Shown one piece after another: positions 21,055 through 32,443 of a stretch of DNA of 64,000 nucleotides; position 1 is the stretch's first letter; each line of letters begins with the position of its first letter. Below the pieces are notes generated by a model that did not search any database, was not told where the DNA came from, and was given only the letters and a program-made list of their open reading frames with translations. This DNA is from Rana temporaria. Taxonomy: Eukaryota; Chordata; Amphibia; Anura; Ranidae. The DNA lies in the NCBI RefSeq assembly GCF_905171775.1, contig NC_053494.1, positions 160,398,956-160,462,955 of the forward strand, written 5' to 3'. A program made the position numbers and the translations under genes.

Positions 21055-21460
21055 ACTGTGGGGGGGGGGGCAGGAGGGGAAGCTGCCCTAGGCACACCGT
21101 GGTATCATGTGAGGTGGGTGAGCACCACAAGGAGATTGGGGGAGGAGATTTGTGTTAGAAGGGGACATTTGGGGGGCGGCAGGTGGTATGTATTGTTCTA
21201 GAAAGGGAAATTGGGGGGTTGGGGAGTGCTAAGAGTGGTGATTTGAGGGAATTTGTGTTGGGAGGGGGCAAGAAGGTTTGTACTGGGGGGGGGATTTGTG
21301 CTGGGAGGGGAAATTTGAAGTGGGAGGGAGAAGATGTGTACTAGGAGGGGAAATTTTAGGGGTAGAGGAATTGTGCTAGGAGGGGGTGAATTTTTTGGGG
21401 GGGTTTGAGCTGGGGGGATATTTGTGCTCAAAGGGGGGATTTCAGTAGGGGGTTGATGTG
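21055..21460 (+). repeat. Degenerate G-rich minisatellite
   Basis: Irregular repeats of a roughly 20-25-bp unit like ggatttgtgctgggaggg, almost free of C on the plus strand, with many G4-G10 runs. The proline-rich minus frame over it is an artefact of the repeat. Confidence 0.7.
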
Positions 21461-22153
21461 TACTGGGAGAAAAGGGAATGTATGTTTAGGGGGTAAGCAT
21501 GAAGATTAGTTCTCAGTGTTTTTGTGGGGGGATTTTAGCTGACACACATTGCTCATACATCTTGGTGAGATGGGGGATGCAGTTTGGCACGTTCACCCTG
21601 GACTCTAGATGACCTTGTTCCGGCACTGATGACAGGAAGTAAAGAGAAGTTTCCTCAATAAAACCAGCAATAAAAACCTGGCCAGAGTGCTATTACTTCA
21701 CCTTCAGTGTCTTACTTTATTCAGTCTGTGGAGTTCCAAGTCTTCTTTCACCTCTCCAAGGCTGAACTGAAGTGTTTTAGGATGCGATGGCATAGTAATA
21801 TGTAATATAATAATCACATAAAACAGATGGAAACGCTTTATGAAATTCTTTACTAAACAACTTTAGACGGCAATGGAAAATTCAGTTGACATACACTTAT
21901 TACAATTATTACATTGTTCTTTCCCTTCAAGGCGCTTCTCTCCCACAGAAAGATGCATATGTGGTGGTACATTGGTACATAGCTCTGCATCACTGAAGGC
22001 TTCATTCACAAACTTGGCTCTCCCACAGTTCTTTCTTGTCATGCCATTGAGGTTTGAAAATTGAGTATATTTTACATGGGTTCGAGCCTTGTCTCAAGTC
22101 TCTTCTAGATGACAATAGTTGGCCTAGGAGGTCTGGTCCAAGCCTATCTCCTG
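21461..22153. other. No gene seen
   Basis: About 0.7 kb without recognisable coding or repeat structure. Confidence 0.45.
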
Positions 22154-22486
22154 ATGCCGCATACACACGATTGGAAATTCCGACAAGAAAAACGTGGATT
22201 TTTTTCAGACAGAATTTTGGCTCAAACTTGTGTTGCATACACACGGTCACACAAAATTCTGTCCGTCAACAACCGAGCCAAGAAAAATGAAGTTCAATGA
22301 TTTCGAGTATGCGTCAAATTGATTCCGAGCATGACCAGAATTTCCGACAAGAACTTTTCCCGTCGGAAAATTTGAGAACCAGCTCTCAAATTTTTGCTGT
22401 CGGAAATTCCGACAAAAAAAGTCCGGCGGGGCCTACACAAAAGCTCACATTGAACTTTTCTTGTCGGAAATTCCTACCGTGTGTTA
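22154..22486. mobile_element. Foldback MITE, GTACACACGA family, degraded right end
   Basis: Left gatgccgcatacacacgat. Inside are CCGACAAGAAAA and TTTTCTTGTCGGAA blocks in inverted orientation. The right end (ttcctaccgtgtgtt) lacks the usual terminal bases. Confidence 0.7.
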
Positions 22487-22771
22487 CTCTGTCCATCAGC
22501 TTTAAGTTGAGTTCACTTAAAGTTCTGCAGTCTTCCCCCCGAGGAACCTAAAATACTGTAGTCATGGATGAATCAGGATAATAGCTGAACCTTCTCCTGT
22601 CGATTCTTTGGAATATTTACAAATAGGTTTCTGTGATCTGCAGAAAACCATTTCATTTAGGAATCCAAGCCATCATGAACTATGAATGACATATCTGCAC
22701 GCATCTATACAGAAGATGAAAAACGTCCCTGTTTACCTGGTTTTCAAACTGATTCACTCATCACTAACCTC

Positions 22772-23374
22772 TTAGGCCTCGTACACACGACCGTTTTCCT
22801 CGACAGAATCCATCAAGAAACTTGGCAGAGCTTTTTTGCCGAGGAAAACAGTCGTGTGTTTCATCGAGATAACTGTCGAGGAACTCGACGAGGAAAAAAG
22901 AGAACAAGTTCTCTTTTTCCTCGACGGGAGTCTCAATTTCCTCGTCGTGTTCCTCGTTGGACTGGTTTTCGACGAGAAACACGTTCATGTGTATGCTAAG
23001 AAACCCGCGCATGCTCAGAATAAAGTATGAGACAGGAGCGCACCTTCGTAAAAGTAGCATTTGTAATGGAGATAGCCCATTTGCCACGCTGTAACAGTCT
23101 GAAAAGTGCAAATTGTCTCATACCAAACTTTTACTTAACCCGCAGTAACATGAGATTAGCAAAAGCAGCCCCAAGGGTTGTGCCAGTGGAATAGAACTTC
23201 CCCTGCCGTTGTATGTGTTCTACGTCACTGCGTTTGAGAATGAGGAGATTTGGTCTTGACCGTGTGTATGCAAAGAAAGCTTGTCAAGTTTCTCCACAAG
23301 CCTGACAAGGAACTCGTCAAGGAAAACGATGTGTCTTTTCCGACGAGTTCTTCGGTCGTGTGTACGAGGCCTCA
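22772..23374. mobile_element. Foldback MITE, GTACACACGA family, ~600-bp subtype
   Basis: Ends TTAGGCCTCGTACACACGAC and GTCGTGTGTACGAGGCCTCA. Arms are rich in CTCGACGAGG/CCTCGTCGAG. The unique centre (agtagcatttgtaatggaga; agtaacatgagattagcaaa) is shared with 31843-32443 and partly with 39834-40416, so these form one subfamily. Confidence 0.85.
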
Positions 23375-23839
23375 TACTGTGCAGTGTATGCTATGGGTCC
23401 TCATAATACCCTACGATATCTTTATGTTTACTACTAATATTCTTTTGTTATCCAGGTACCTGCAATCAATCAACCTAATGTAAAAGCCGCCACACGTGTG
23501 TAGAGATTACAGGACAATACAATAATTTTAGGTGCTATCATGCAATAGTTGCTCAGTGTATAAAGCGTAAATCATCATATTGGCAGACCGCACAAGACTT
23601 GTGTTGCTAGCAATGAGGCAAATGAAATATTTTTTCATCCAATATCCTACTCTGCTGATAAAGCAGAGATGAATAGAGGTGACCTGGTACTCTAAAATAC
23701 AACTTCATAGACAGTATGGGAAATATTAGCAGACATGCTATAAATATTGGATATGTATTTCAGGTAAAGAGAAGTTTGTTCAAAGATCTGATGGTTTCGT
23801 TTTTAAAGTCAATCTAAATCCTTACTAGACAACATGGGG
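23375..23839. other. No gene seen; AT-rich
   Basis: Unique-looking spacer between MITEs. Confidence 0.45.
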
Positions 23840-24078
23840 GGGGGTATTTACGAAAGGCAAATCCACTTTGCACTACAAGTGCAGTTGCTGTAAATCTGAG
23901 GGGTAGATCTGAAATGAGGGGAAGCTCTGCTGATTTTATCATCCAATCATGTGCAAGCTAAAATGCTGTTTTTTATTTTCCTTGCATGTCCCCCTCAGAT
24001 CTACAGCGACTGCACTTCCAAGTGCACTTTCAATGCACTTGTAGTGCAAAGTGTATTTTCCTTTAGTAAATAACCCCC
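23840..24078. mobile_element. Foldback MITE, TTTGCACTACAAGTGC family, copy 2
   Basis: Ends ggggtatttacgaaaggcaa and tttagtaaataaccccc. The interior matches 4507-4816 but has a shorter GTGCA arm. CAT/ATG-like flanks could be a short target duplication. Confidence 0.8.
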
Positions 24079-24404
24079 ATAGTTTCTAATGGTGTGTGTA
24101 TTCTTAACTGCCTTTTTTTTTTTTTTATATAAAATACTGCTTTCAATCTCTTTTTTTTTCAACCGCAGTGCAGCTGATCTCTTCCAGCCTCTTTCAGCCA
24201 CTTCTTAAAAACATGCACTCACTCAAGGTTCAGCTGCACATCATTGGTCTAGACTGGCTTACTGATAGGGATAGTGGGAGCTCTTCAACGTGTTTCAGTA
24301 AAGCTACTTATAGTTTTCAAAGGGGGAACATCCAAAGACATGCTGATAGCTTAGTTGGATCCCGTCTAAATTGTCCCTAGTATGCATATGTATGAATGTG
24401 AGTT

Positions 24405-24525
24405 AGGGACCTTAGATTGTAAGCCCCTTGAGGGCAGGGACTGATGATGTGAATGTATAATAGATATGTAAAGTAATGTGTAAATTTACGCCGCTATATA
24501 AGTACCTGAAATAAATAAATGTAAC
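24405..24525 (+). repeat. Interspersed repeat with GAGGGCAGGGACTGATG motif
   Basis: The stretch from ttagattgtaagccccttga to cgccgctatataagtacctg ends in aaataaataaa. I recognise this as the 3' part of a common amphibian interspersed repeat. The class is uncertain (SINE or LINE tail). Confidence 0.55.
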
Positions 24526-24547
24526 AGGGGGACAATGCAGGCACGCC

Positions 24548-25034
24548 TTTTAAAGTGACTGTAAAGTAAAACATTTTTAATAAAAAAAAAATACCAAACA
24601 TTATATACTTACCTGCTCTGTTAAGTGGTTTTGCACAGAGCAGCCTCGATTCTTCTCTTCTTGGGTCCCCCGCCAGTGCTCTGGGCCCCTCCCCCTTGCC
24701 GAGTGCTCCTATAGCAAGCTGTGGGGGCACTTATGTGTGCTCACTCCGGAGCCATCTCTCTGCATCCATAAGACACAAAGTGCACGGCTCAGCTCGCCCC
24801 CGCTCCCGCCTCTCTGTTATTGCCAGCAGCGGGAACCAATGGCTCCTGCTACTCTATCTCAGCCAATCAGGAAGGAGAGACCTGGGAGAGCCTCGGGTCT
24901 CATGCACATCACTGGATTGAGATTAGGTAAGTATTGAGGGTGCTGAGTGGGGAACTGCACACTGCAGGTTTTTTTACCTTCATGCATAGAATACATGAAG
25001 GCAAAAAAAAAAACTTCAGGCTTTACAACCACTG
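24548..25034. mobile_element. TTAA-type MITE, TTAAAGTGGTTGTAAA family, copy 1
   Basis: Left TTTAAAGTGACTGTAAAG, right ctttacaaccactg, i.e. the complement. Splice-donor-like GGTAAGTAT occurs on both strands, near 24925 (plus) and 24606-24613 (minus). Related copies lie at 26665, 27205, 30301, 35438 and 52486. TTAA at the ends suggests piggyBac-type mobilisation. Confidence 0.7.
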
Positions 25035-25475
25035 ATGTAGTTGCTGGCAGGAGGAATTAGAGACCCCAGCGGGGGACATGCTAGCTTAAACAACTGGAAG
25101 TGTCAGATAGCAGCAGCTCCCATGGCTCTTCAAGACAGTGAAGATTTAAAGCTGGATTTCAGTTAGGCAAAAAAATTTAGTATTTTGTTCCCCCACCCCT
25201 TCCATTTGCTAGGAGCAAGGCATAAAGTTGTGTTAACCAATTGTGAACACTGGACATACTACACACATCAAAATAACTTCACAGTACACAGGCTGTGTAT
25301 AGTACATCCTGTCCTTCTGCCCCTCTGTCACTCCTACCCTTATGGTCACCAGTAAATCCCGACTGTCAAATTGACAGTCATGAGTTGTTATGTAAAGACA
25401 GCAGCTATAAAAGCTGCTGCTATAAAAAAACTGACAGTCTGAAACAGTGTTAATAAACATTGTTTATATATACAG
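25035..25475. other. No gene seen
   Basis: AT-rich spacer between two MITEs; nothing recognised. Confidence 0.45.
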
Positions 25476-25744
25476 TAAGACCCGGTTCACACTGGGGCGA
25501 CACGAAAGGCGGCTCAGCCGCCTGACGTGTCGCGTCCCATTCACTGCAATGGAACCGTCCTAATAGGAGCGACTCAAGTCGCTCCGACTTAGAAAAAAGG
25601 TTCCTGTAGTATTTTGGGGGAGGCTCGGGGCGATCTGCATTGACTTCAATACAGAAGTCGTTTTGCAAATCGCCTCTGAAGTCGTCCTCAGGACGACTTG
25701 CAGAGTCGCCCCCGAAGTCATGCCGCCTATGTGTGAACCGACTC
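25476..25744. mobile_element. MITE of the GGTTCACAC/GCGACTT family
   Basis: Left taagacccggttcacactgg, right gtgtgaaccgactcta. The interior is made of GTCGCTCC, AAGTCGT and GCGACTC blocks on both strands. It directly abuts the next MITE at 25745. Confidence 0.75.
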
Positions 25745-26217
25745 TAAGGCCCCGTACACACGACCGAACATGTCCGCTGAAACTGGTCCGCGGACCAGTT
25801 TCAGCGGACATGTTCGGTCGTGTGTACGGCCGACCGGACAATTGTCCGGCGGATCGGACAGGTTTCCAGCGGACAAATGTTTCTTAGCATGCTAAGAAAC
25901 ATGTCCGCTGGAAGCCTGTCCGTCGGACATGTTCGGTTGTCTGTACAGACTCACCGGACATGTCCGCTCGGCCGAAAGCCCTCGCATGCGTCAAAGTGAT
26001 TCGACGCATGCGTGGAAGCATTGACCTTCCAGGGCCGCTCACGTCGCCGAGTAATCGTCGCGGCGACGGCACGGCCACGTCACCGCGTATCGTGTGCGCG
26101 CGGATTTCTATTTGATGGTGTGTACATCAGACAGAAATCCGACAGCGGACTGTCCGATGAAAACGGTCCGGCGGACCTTTTTCATCGGACAGTCCGTCCG
26201 TGTGTACGAGGCCTTAG
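25745..26217. mobile_element. Foldback MITE, GTACACACGA family, GGACATGT subtype
   Basis: TAAGGCCCCGTACACACGAC and CGTGTGTACGAGGCCTTAG ends. It is a near-continuous series of inverted GGACATGTCCGCTG/CAGCGGACATGTCC blocks. CpG-rich centre. A second, left-truncated copy of this subtype is at 60753-61184. Confidence 0.85.
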
Positions 26218-26664
26218 ATAACATTGCAACTTTATTTTATTTGTTTCCTTCTGCAGATCAAAGAGGTAAGTTTCAATCTACATATGATGTCAGTTAAAGC
26301 AACCTGACAAGTAAAAAAAAACTAGTGGAACTACACTGCATTGAGCACCATAAACCAAATACTCTATTTAATTCATTTTTAATATTGAAAGCAAACTCAC
26401 TCATCCATCCATGTCTCCATGCTTAATTTTGCTGATATATCAGTTCGGAAAACACCCGCTAGTATTTCTGGCTGTGGCCATCTTGACTAAGAGCAGATGA
26501 ATCATATAACATTTGCTTCTTCCTAATCCATTAGCCCTTAGCTCAGGCATGCAGGCAACTGAGCTGAGAAAACCCTCCTCCTCTCCTGAACCCTCTTGGG
26601 ATGTATGCCATCATTTGCCTAGGCTCAGAAACCAGTAAGTAACTAAAGAAATGTACTTTTTTTT
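26218..26664. other. No gene seen
   Basis: Spacer with no recognisable coding or repeat feature. Confidence 0.45.
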
Positions 26665-26994
26665 TTAAAGTGGTTGTAAACCCTTTACAACCGCTTTATG
26701 CTATATTAAGTCTTACCTGTAGCTACCCACGATATCTCCTAAACTAAACTTCTAAACCTGCATGCGCAGGAGTGCCGTCATCATGGCTCCAGCCAGAGCT
26801 GCGCCAGAGCCGTGATACCCGGAAGTAAGCCCCGGGAGAGATGTTGGCGGCCGGAGGGGGAGATGAGGACCGCTGTGGGGGCTTTGATCTTAGGTAAGTA
26901 ATACACAATGAGCTAGTGTGCTATGCATACTAGCTCATTATGGCTTTGTCTTGCAGGGTTTTTATTTTTTTCATTAGGGTTATAACCATTTTAA
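26665..26994. mobile_element. TTAA-type MITE, TTAAAGTGGTTGTAAA family, copy 2
   Basis: Left TTAAAGTGGTTGTAAACC, right ggttataaccattttaa. It contains the palindrome aatgagctagtgtgctatgc with its inverse, splice-donor-like AGGTAAGTA at 26892 and acceptor-like TTGTCTTGCAGG. It is closely related to 35438-35791. Confidence 0.75.
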
Positions 26995-27204
26995 AACAAG
27001 TAAATATGATATACTGATATTTACTAATACTAGCAGCATAAAAATTACAAATAGTCAATGTTGATCAAGAGAGTAAAACTCTGCTTTAAACAAAACTTGT
27101 TGCTGTTTAACCTTCAGTATACCTAATCAATCCTAACTCCTTCTTCCCCTTCTCCTCTTATATATTATTTTCCTGTTATTTTTATTTCAATCGTAAGCAA
27201 GCTG

Positions 27205-27366
27205 CTTACTGTGGGGGTAATTGGCAGGAGGGAGGGGCCAAGAGAGCCAGAAAGGGACCAGAGAAGAGGAGGATCTGGGCTGCTGTATGCAAAACCACTT
27301 CACAGAGCAGGTAAGTATAACATGTTTGGTATTTTTAAAGAAAAAAAAGACTTTACAATCACTTTA
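27205..27366. mobile_element. TTAA-type MITE, truncated copy
   Basis: Right arm only, ending gactttacaatcacttta. It contains CAGGTAAGTA at 27308-27317 and shares acttcacagagcagg with 24548-25034. The left end is lost. Confidence 0.6.
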
Positions 27367-27548
27367 GAGCCCATTCACACAGGGGCGGCACGACTTTGGG
27401 GGGTGATTTGGCAAGGTGTCCAGAAGACGACTTCAGAGGCAACTTGCAAAATGACTTCTGTATAGAAGTCAATGCAAGTTGCCCCGAGTCGCCCCCAAAG
27501 TCGTACAAGAACCTTTTTCTGAGTCGCCCCAGTGTGAACCGGCTCTTA
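27366..27548. mobile_element. MITE of the GGTTCACAC/GCGACTT family, short copy
   Basis: Left agagcccattcacacagggg, right gtgtgaaccggctctta. Interior GACGACTT/AAGTCGT blocks are inverted. It abuts the preceding MITE. Confidence 0.7.
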
Positions 27549-28933
27549 ATGTCGGTGAGTACATTTTAATTCCGTTGTGTAGAGGATTTTCTTTAGCTGG
27601 TGGAAAACACTTTCTTTGCTGTGATATTTATCACATATTTTGGACTGGACTTTATTCACACAGATTTTTTTTGTTACCATTTTTCAATATTATGTATGCT
27701 TTTTGCACATTGAGTGCTGTGTTGATAACACATGCTTTAGGTTTGTAATATTCTAGATTTGGAAGCGCTGCATTATTTGGTTACTTTACCATTTGCATGT
27801 ATTTGGGGAGGACTGGGAAAGACAGAACATTTTTGAGTTGTCAGACATTAGACTGCATGCTTGCTAGTCCCCCATTGCATATAATGAACATAAAGATTTT
27901 TTTTTTTTATTCAGTGATTTTAACAGTTCCTCATGAAATTTTTTTATTTTTTAGTTCGATTGGAATTCTTTTTTAAGATATTTTATTTATTTATTTTTCG
28001 TTTTTTTTTTTTTTTTTAATTCGGAATTATTCTCAGCAGTGCCGCGTCAGATAGCCCCGCAGAAGCACAAGTGGCAGTGCAGATGGCGAGCCATTTGAGA
28101 AACATCAAACCCATTTTGTAAACACTGCGTAGGAGTAAAAACAACCAGCAAGGTAGTGTGCGCATTCCACAAAGGGTACATCATTTAAACCTCTGCAGGA
28201 ACGCACACTGCAGCATCGCTGTCTAAGCACTATCACTCCCCTCAAAGGTGAAATGATTTAGAAGCTTGCAGAAACTTAATTTTTCTTGATCACCGTGTGG
28301 AACCTGAATTTTTAACGGCAGGCATAATTAATTCTTCTGATGTTAATCATCAGGGCTGGTCTGAGCAATTATCAGCCTGGTGCAGCTGGGGCAGGGATCA
28401 GACATGAAAAATTAGGAAAATGAATCAGCAATAGGGTGGCAGATTTAATCTGCATCATGAAAACAAAGTTAAAAAAGGAAAAACCGAGCCGGGTTTTAGT
28501 GGACGCTTTTGTGCCAACGTGCGCTGACAGAACTGAAAAATGTTGCCGGTGTCCAAAGTGATTGGTAATTACCAAGCCATTGAATTTTTTATTGTCAATT
28601 TATCACTGCGGTGGAGGTTAAATTTAACATCTTCTTTTAAAGGCATCAGTCTGAGGAAAAGCATGCTCGCGGTCACGTGACTCGCAGGAGTCAGTGAAAG
28701 GTTAATCAGGTACCTCTCGGTCCTGTGTGTGTTCCAAAGTCGATTCCGCTAATATTATACAGCCTTTGTACTGCCAGGGTATCATTCTTATTTCAGGCAC
28801 ACATCAGCTGCCTGTCTAGTTAATCAGCATTGTCCTCTTGCAGTCAAAACACAGCATTTCCTTCACATCCATCTGAATTGCAGTATTAGCTTGCATTATT
28901 CTGTAATCATGATAAGAAAAATGTTTAATATGT

Positions 28934-28936
<3 letters not shown>
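27549..28936. other. No gene seen; possible conserved non-coding segment at 28290-28900
   Basis: T-rich runs at about 27897-28018 are followed by a long stretch lacking repeat termini. The 28290-28900 part has balanced composition and many short AT-rich motifs such as ggcataattaattc and taatcatgataag. That look is typical of vertebrate conserved non-coding DNA, but conservation cannot be judged from one sequence. Confidence 0.4.

Positions 28937-29006
<70 letters not shown>
28937..29006. repeat. (AT)n microsatellite
   Basis: About 68 bp of uninterrupted AT dinucleotide. Confidence 0.97.
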
Positions 29007-29009
<3 letters not shown>

Positions 29010-29783
29010 AATTAATATAAATCTGAAACGCTACATTTGTATATTTCGTTAATTTAACACTACATTGAATCCTTATATGAGCAGATCATACCATTTTCAA
29101 GAGGAGAGGGTCCTAAAGCAGAAACGTGTTTTAAGGGTGAAGTCATGTTTGCATTAATAGCTGCAATTTGTTATCTGCATCCTCCATGTCTAAAAATTGC
29201 ATAGATCAACCTTTGGCTTGTTACAATGTCTAAGGCCAAAAGACAAAGCCTTGTGAATTTGGCCATGCTAATCGTTAAGATCACAAAATGTGTGAGTCCA
29301 CTGTGGAAGAAGCTTTCTCTAGGGGATATCTCGGCTGCAGGCATTGAATTATTACCTCGGAATACAAAAGGCGAACACGTGATTTCGCTGTCACCGGCAG
29401 CGCTGGTGTTTTGCTGAAATCCTTTTGCACCCATTGTAAAGCATAATTAAACTTGATGTATGAAAAATTTGCTGCGGAGTGACCTCTGATTGTTTTATAA
29501 ACATGGAACGTCCTTCCTTTTTGACAAATCGTGATTTACAAGTTTGCAATTTTTTAAGTATTGCATTAGGGAGTTAATGTGAGGCTTTGAATATCAATTA
29601 AAATGACGTTTTATGTGCTATTATATGTTATTAGATTGTGTTGGTGCTTAAAGCATGTGTTGGTGCAAGCAAAGTAAAACAAAATGCTTAAGCAGCAGTT
29701 ATTTAGAACAAAAGTATATATTATTAGAATTAAATATTGTAGAAAATAAAACTAAGTAACACTTAAATGCATATCTCAATCTG
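29007..29783. other. No gene seen; unique-looking sequence
   Basis: No repeat termini. The 29140-29460 part has non-repetitive mixed composition (e.g. gatcaacctttggcttg, aagcataattaaactt) and short frames on both strands without domain character. Possible conserved non-coding element. Confidence 0.4.
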
Positions 29784-30181
29784 ATGTCGTGTACACACGA
29801 TCGGTTTTCATGTCATGCAAAAAAACTTAATTTTTCTCGACGTGATTTGTCGTGATTCCTCTCAAACCTGCCTTGCATACACACGTTCGTGAAAAAAAAT
29901 GCTCTAGCAAAGCGCGGTGGCACGGTACGACGGACGGACAGAGCGAGCGTTCCCATCTCATAACTTGCTTTTGAGCATGCACATTTTTTTCCCCCCTCGT
30001 TAAAGCGTACACACGACCGTTTTTCACGACGTAAAAAAGAACGACGTGAAAAAAGACGAGAAAAAATAGAGCAGGTTCTAAATGAAAAATGCTCTGGAGC
30101 ATACATACGACCGTTTTTCACAACCAATTAAAAAAATTGCATTTTTCTCGTCATAAAAAATGGTCGTGTGTACGCGGCATA
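29784..30181. mobile_element. Foldback MITE, GTACACACGA family
   Basis: Left atgtcgtgtacacacgatcg, right atggtcgtgtgtacgcggcat. The interior has TTTTTCACGACGT and ACGACGTGAAAAA blocks. The 91-104-codon minus frames arise from the repeat. Confidence 0.8.
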
Positions 30182-30300
30182 AGGGTCCTTGTTCTGGCCT
30201 TAGTTCACTGGCTTTGAGATCAAAAATGATTTTTAATATGGGAAAAATATTAGAAGTAGTTATTTTTCATAGATGGCCCAGACTGGCAGTCTCACAGGTT

Positions 30301-30721
30301 AAAGGATATCTAAAGGTACATTTTTTTTTTAAACAAACATGTCATACTTGCCTCTTCTGTTCAGTGGCTTTGCACAGAGTGGCCCTGGTCCTCCTCTTCT
30401 AGGGTCCCTCAGTGGCGCACCTGGCTCCTCCTCTTCTCGAGTACCCCGTCGGAGAAATGCTCTCACTCGGGGCACAAGTGCGGGTGCGCTCCCAAGTCCT
30501 GCTGTTGCCTCTATTTTCACAGACAGCAGGACTGGAGCCAATGGCTATGCTGTTATCAATCTATCCAATCAGGACAAGAGACATCGGCTGGAGCTGGTGT
30601 CTGGATCCCGGTGTGGTAAAGACAGGGTTCAGGTAAGTAAAACTGGGGCACTGGGGGGGGGGGGGCTACAATAAAGGAGGTTTTTCACCCATGCATTAGG
30701 TGAAGTTACAACCCCATTTAA
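30301..30721. mobile_element. TTAA-type MITE, TTAAAGTGGTTGTAAA family, diverged copy
   Basis: Left ctaaaggtacatttt, right gttacaaccccatttaa. It shares cagtggctttgcacagag with 24548-25034. CAGGTAAGTAA lies at about 30630, and a G11 run is at 30653-30663. Confidence 0.65.
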
Positions 30722-30905
30722 GCTGGCCATACATTATTCAATTTTCTTGTTCACATTCTTTTAGATTTACCTTCATCTATATAGTGCAAGGGCCTGCCTG
30801 ATTGCATACAAATTGAAAGTGTTTAGGTTCGACCTCATATTATATGAGTTTGGTAAATCTAAAGTAAAGTTATACAAAAAAATTGTATAATGTATGGCAT
30901 ATGCT
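30722..30905. mobile_element. Short MITE with GGCCATACATTA ends
   Basis: Left ctggccatacattattcaat, right attgtataatgtatggcat. The interior (agtgcaagggcctgcctgat) is shared with 59414-59600, so the two are related. Confidence 0.7.
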
Positions 30906-31842
30906 AGAAGGCTTGTGCATTTAATCTTGATTAATGTACAGTACAGTACATGTATTTGGGTTACTCAGTATTATAATAAATTTAAATACTACATATCAGT
31001 GAAAACAATGTACAAAGTGCACTGACCCTCTGGCTTCCGTAAGCTTATACCCAATTGGAAGTTATGAGTTATAGCCCTCTGCATATCCAATTATTTGATG
31101 TTAAATTGTAATAAAGTGCAACATAGTAGTCATACATTTTGTCCTACTTTGGACTCTGGATCACATTTGTGTGATTTCCAATGCAACTTGAGTCACACAG
31201 AATTGCATGACAAAGGAAATCGCATTGCTTTTAATAGTGTCCGTTCACATGAATGCGACTCAGCACAGAGCGAATTTGGAAAAGAATTGTGTACTACTTT
31301 GGTGTGAATCCAGTGTGATTTTTGGCCCCATAGGATATACAAACCTTATCAAAGTTGTATCCAAGCTGCATCCAAGTAGCACTACATAATGTGTGTAATA
31401 ATAAGTGTAAACCTAGTCTAAAGTATACAAAAAAAAATGCAAATTAATGGTGCTGACCTATTTGTTGTTAGTTCCAATTCAACACTATTCCCAGTATTCA
31501 AAAAAAGCTTGATCTCAAAATATTTAATAGCATAACTGCATACTGATCTTGGTAAGGAGCAACTTCATACAACAACCAATAAAAACATTCAGTGAGCAAT
31601 CAATTTTGGTACAAGTCCAAAATTTCACTCATTTTACCTTGATTGAAGTTTTATGTACACTTACTATAATGCCTTGCACTAAAACTGAGCATTGGGTGGA
31701 TCTGCAGCCTCTTGCCAATCATTTTGTTCAATCTACCTTCATCACATATACTGTACACCTCTCTACACTGTGAGTCAACATATCTTCCACAGAAGCCTAA
31801 ATAGGTGGCATTCAGAATTCCTAACCTGCAGAATGGAAGACT
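30906..31842. other. No gene seen; possible old repeat at 31130-31380
   Basis: 31130-31380 has repeated CAACTTG/AAGTTG and GTGTGA words, resembling a worn MITE. The rest is unassigned. Confidence 0.4.
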
Positions 31843-32443
31843 GAAGCCTCGTACACACGACCGAGATTCTCGGCAAAAACCAGCAAGAAACTTGCTGGGA
31901 GATATTTTTTTGCCGAGGAAACCGGTCGTGTGTACATTTTCGTAGAGGAAACTGTCGAGAAACTCGACGAGCCAAAAAGAGAGCAAGTTCTCTATTTCCT
32001 TGACGGGAGTCTCAAATTGGCTCGTCGAGTTCCTGGTCGGGCTGGTTTCCGACGAGAAACTCGAGCGTGTGTATGCTAAGAAACCCGTGCTTGCTCAGAA
32101 TAAAGTATGAGACGGGAGTAAAAGTAGCATTTGTAATGGAGATAACACATTTTTCAAGCTGTAACAGACTGAAAAGTGCAAATTGTCTCTTAACAAACTT
32201 TTACTTAACACGTAAACACATGAGATTAGCAAAACCAGCCCCAAGAGTTTAGCCAGTGGAATCGAACTTCCCCTGCCGTTGTATGTGTTGTATGTCACAG
32301 CGTTTGAGAACGAGGAGATTTTGTCTTGACTGTGTGAACGCAAAGCAAGCTTGTCGAGTTCCTTGACAAGCCTAACAAGGAACTCGACGAGGAAAACGAT
32401 GTGTTTCGCCCGACGAGTAACTCGGTCGTGTGTACGAGGCCTA
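31843..32443. mobile_element. Foldback MITE, GTACACACGA family, ~600-bp subtype, second copy
   Basis: gaagcctcgtacacacgacc and ggtcgtgtgtacgaggccta ends. It matches 22772-23374 throughout, including the unique centre (agtagcatttgtaatggaga). The copy at 33747-34021 is the same subtype with the centre deleted. Confidence 0.85.
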
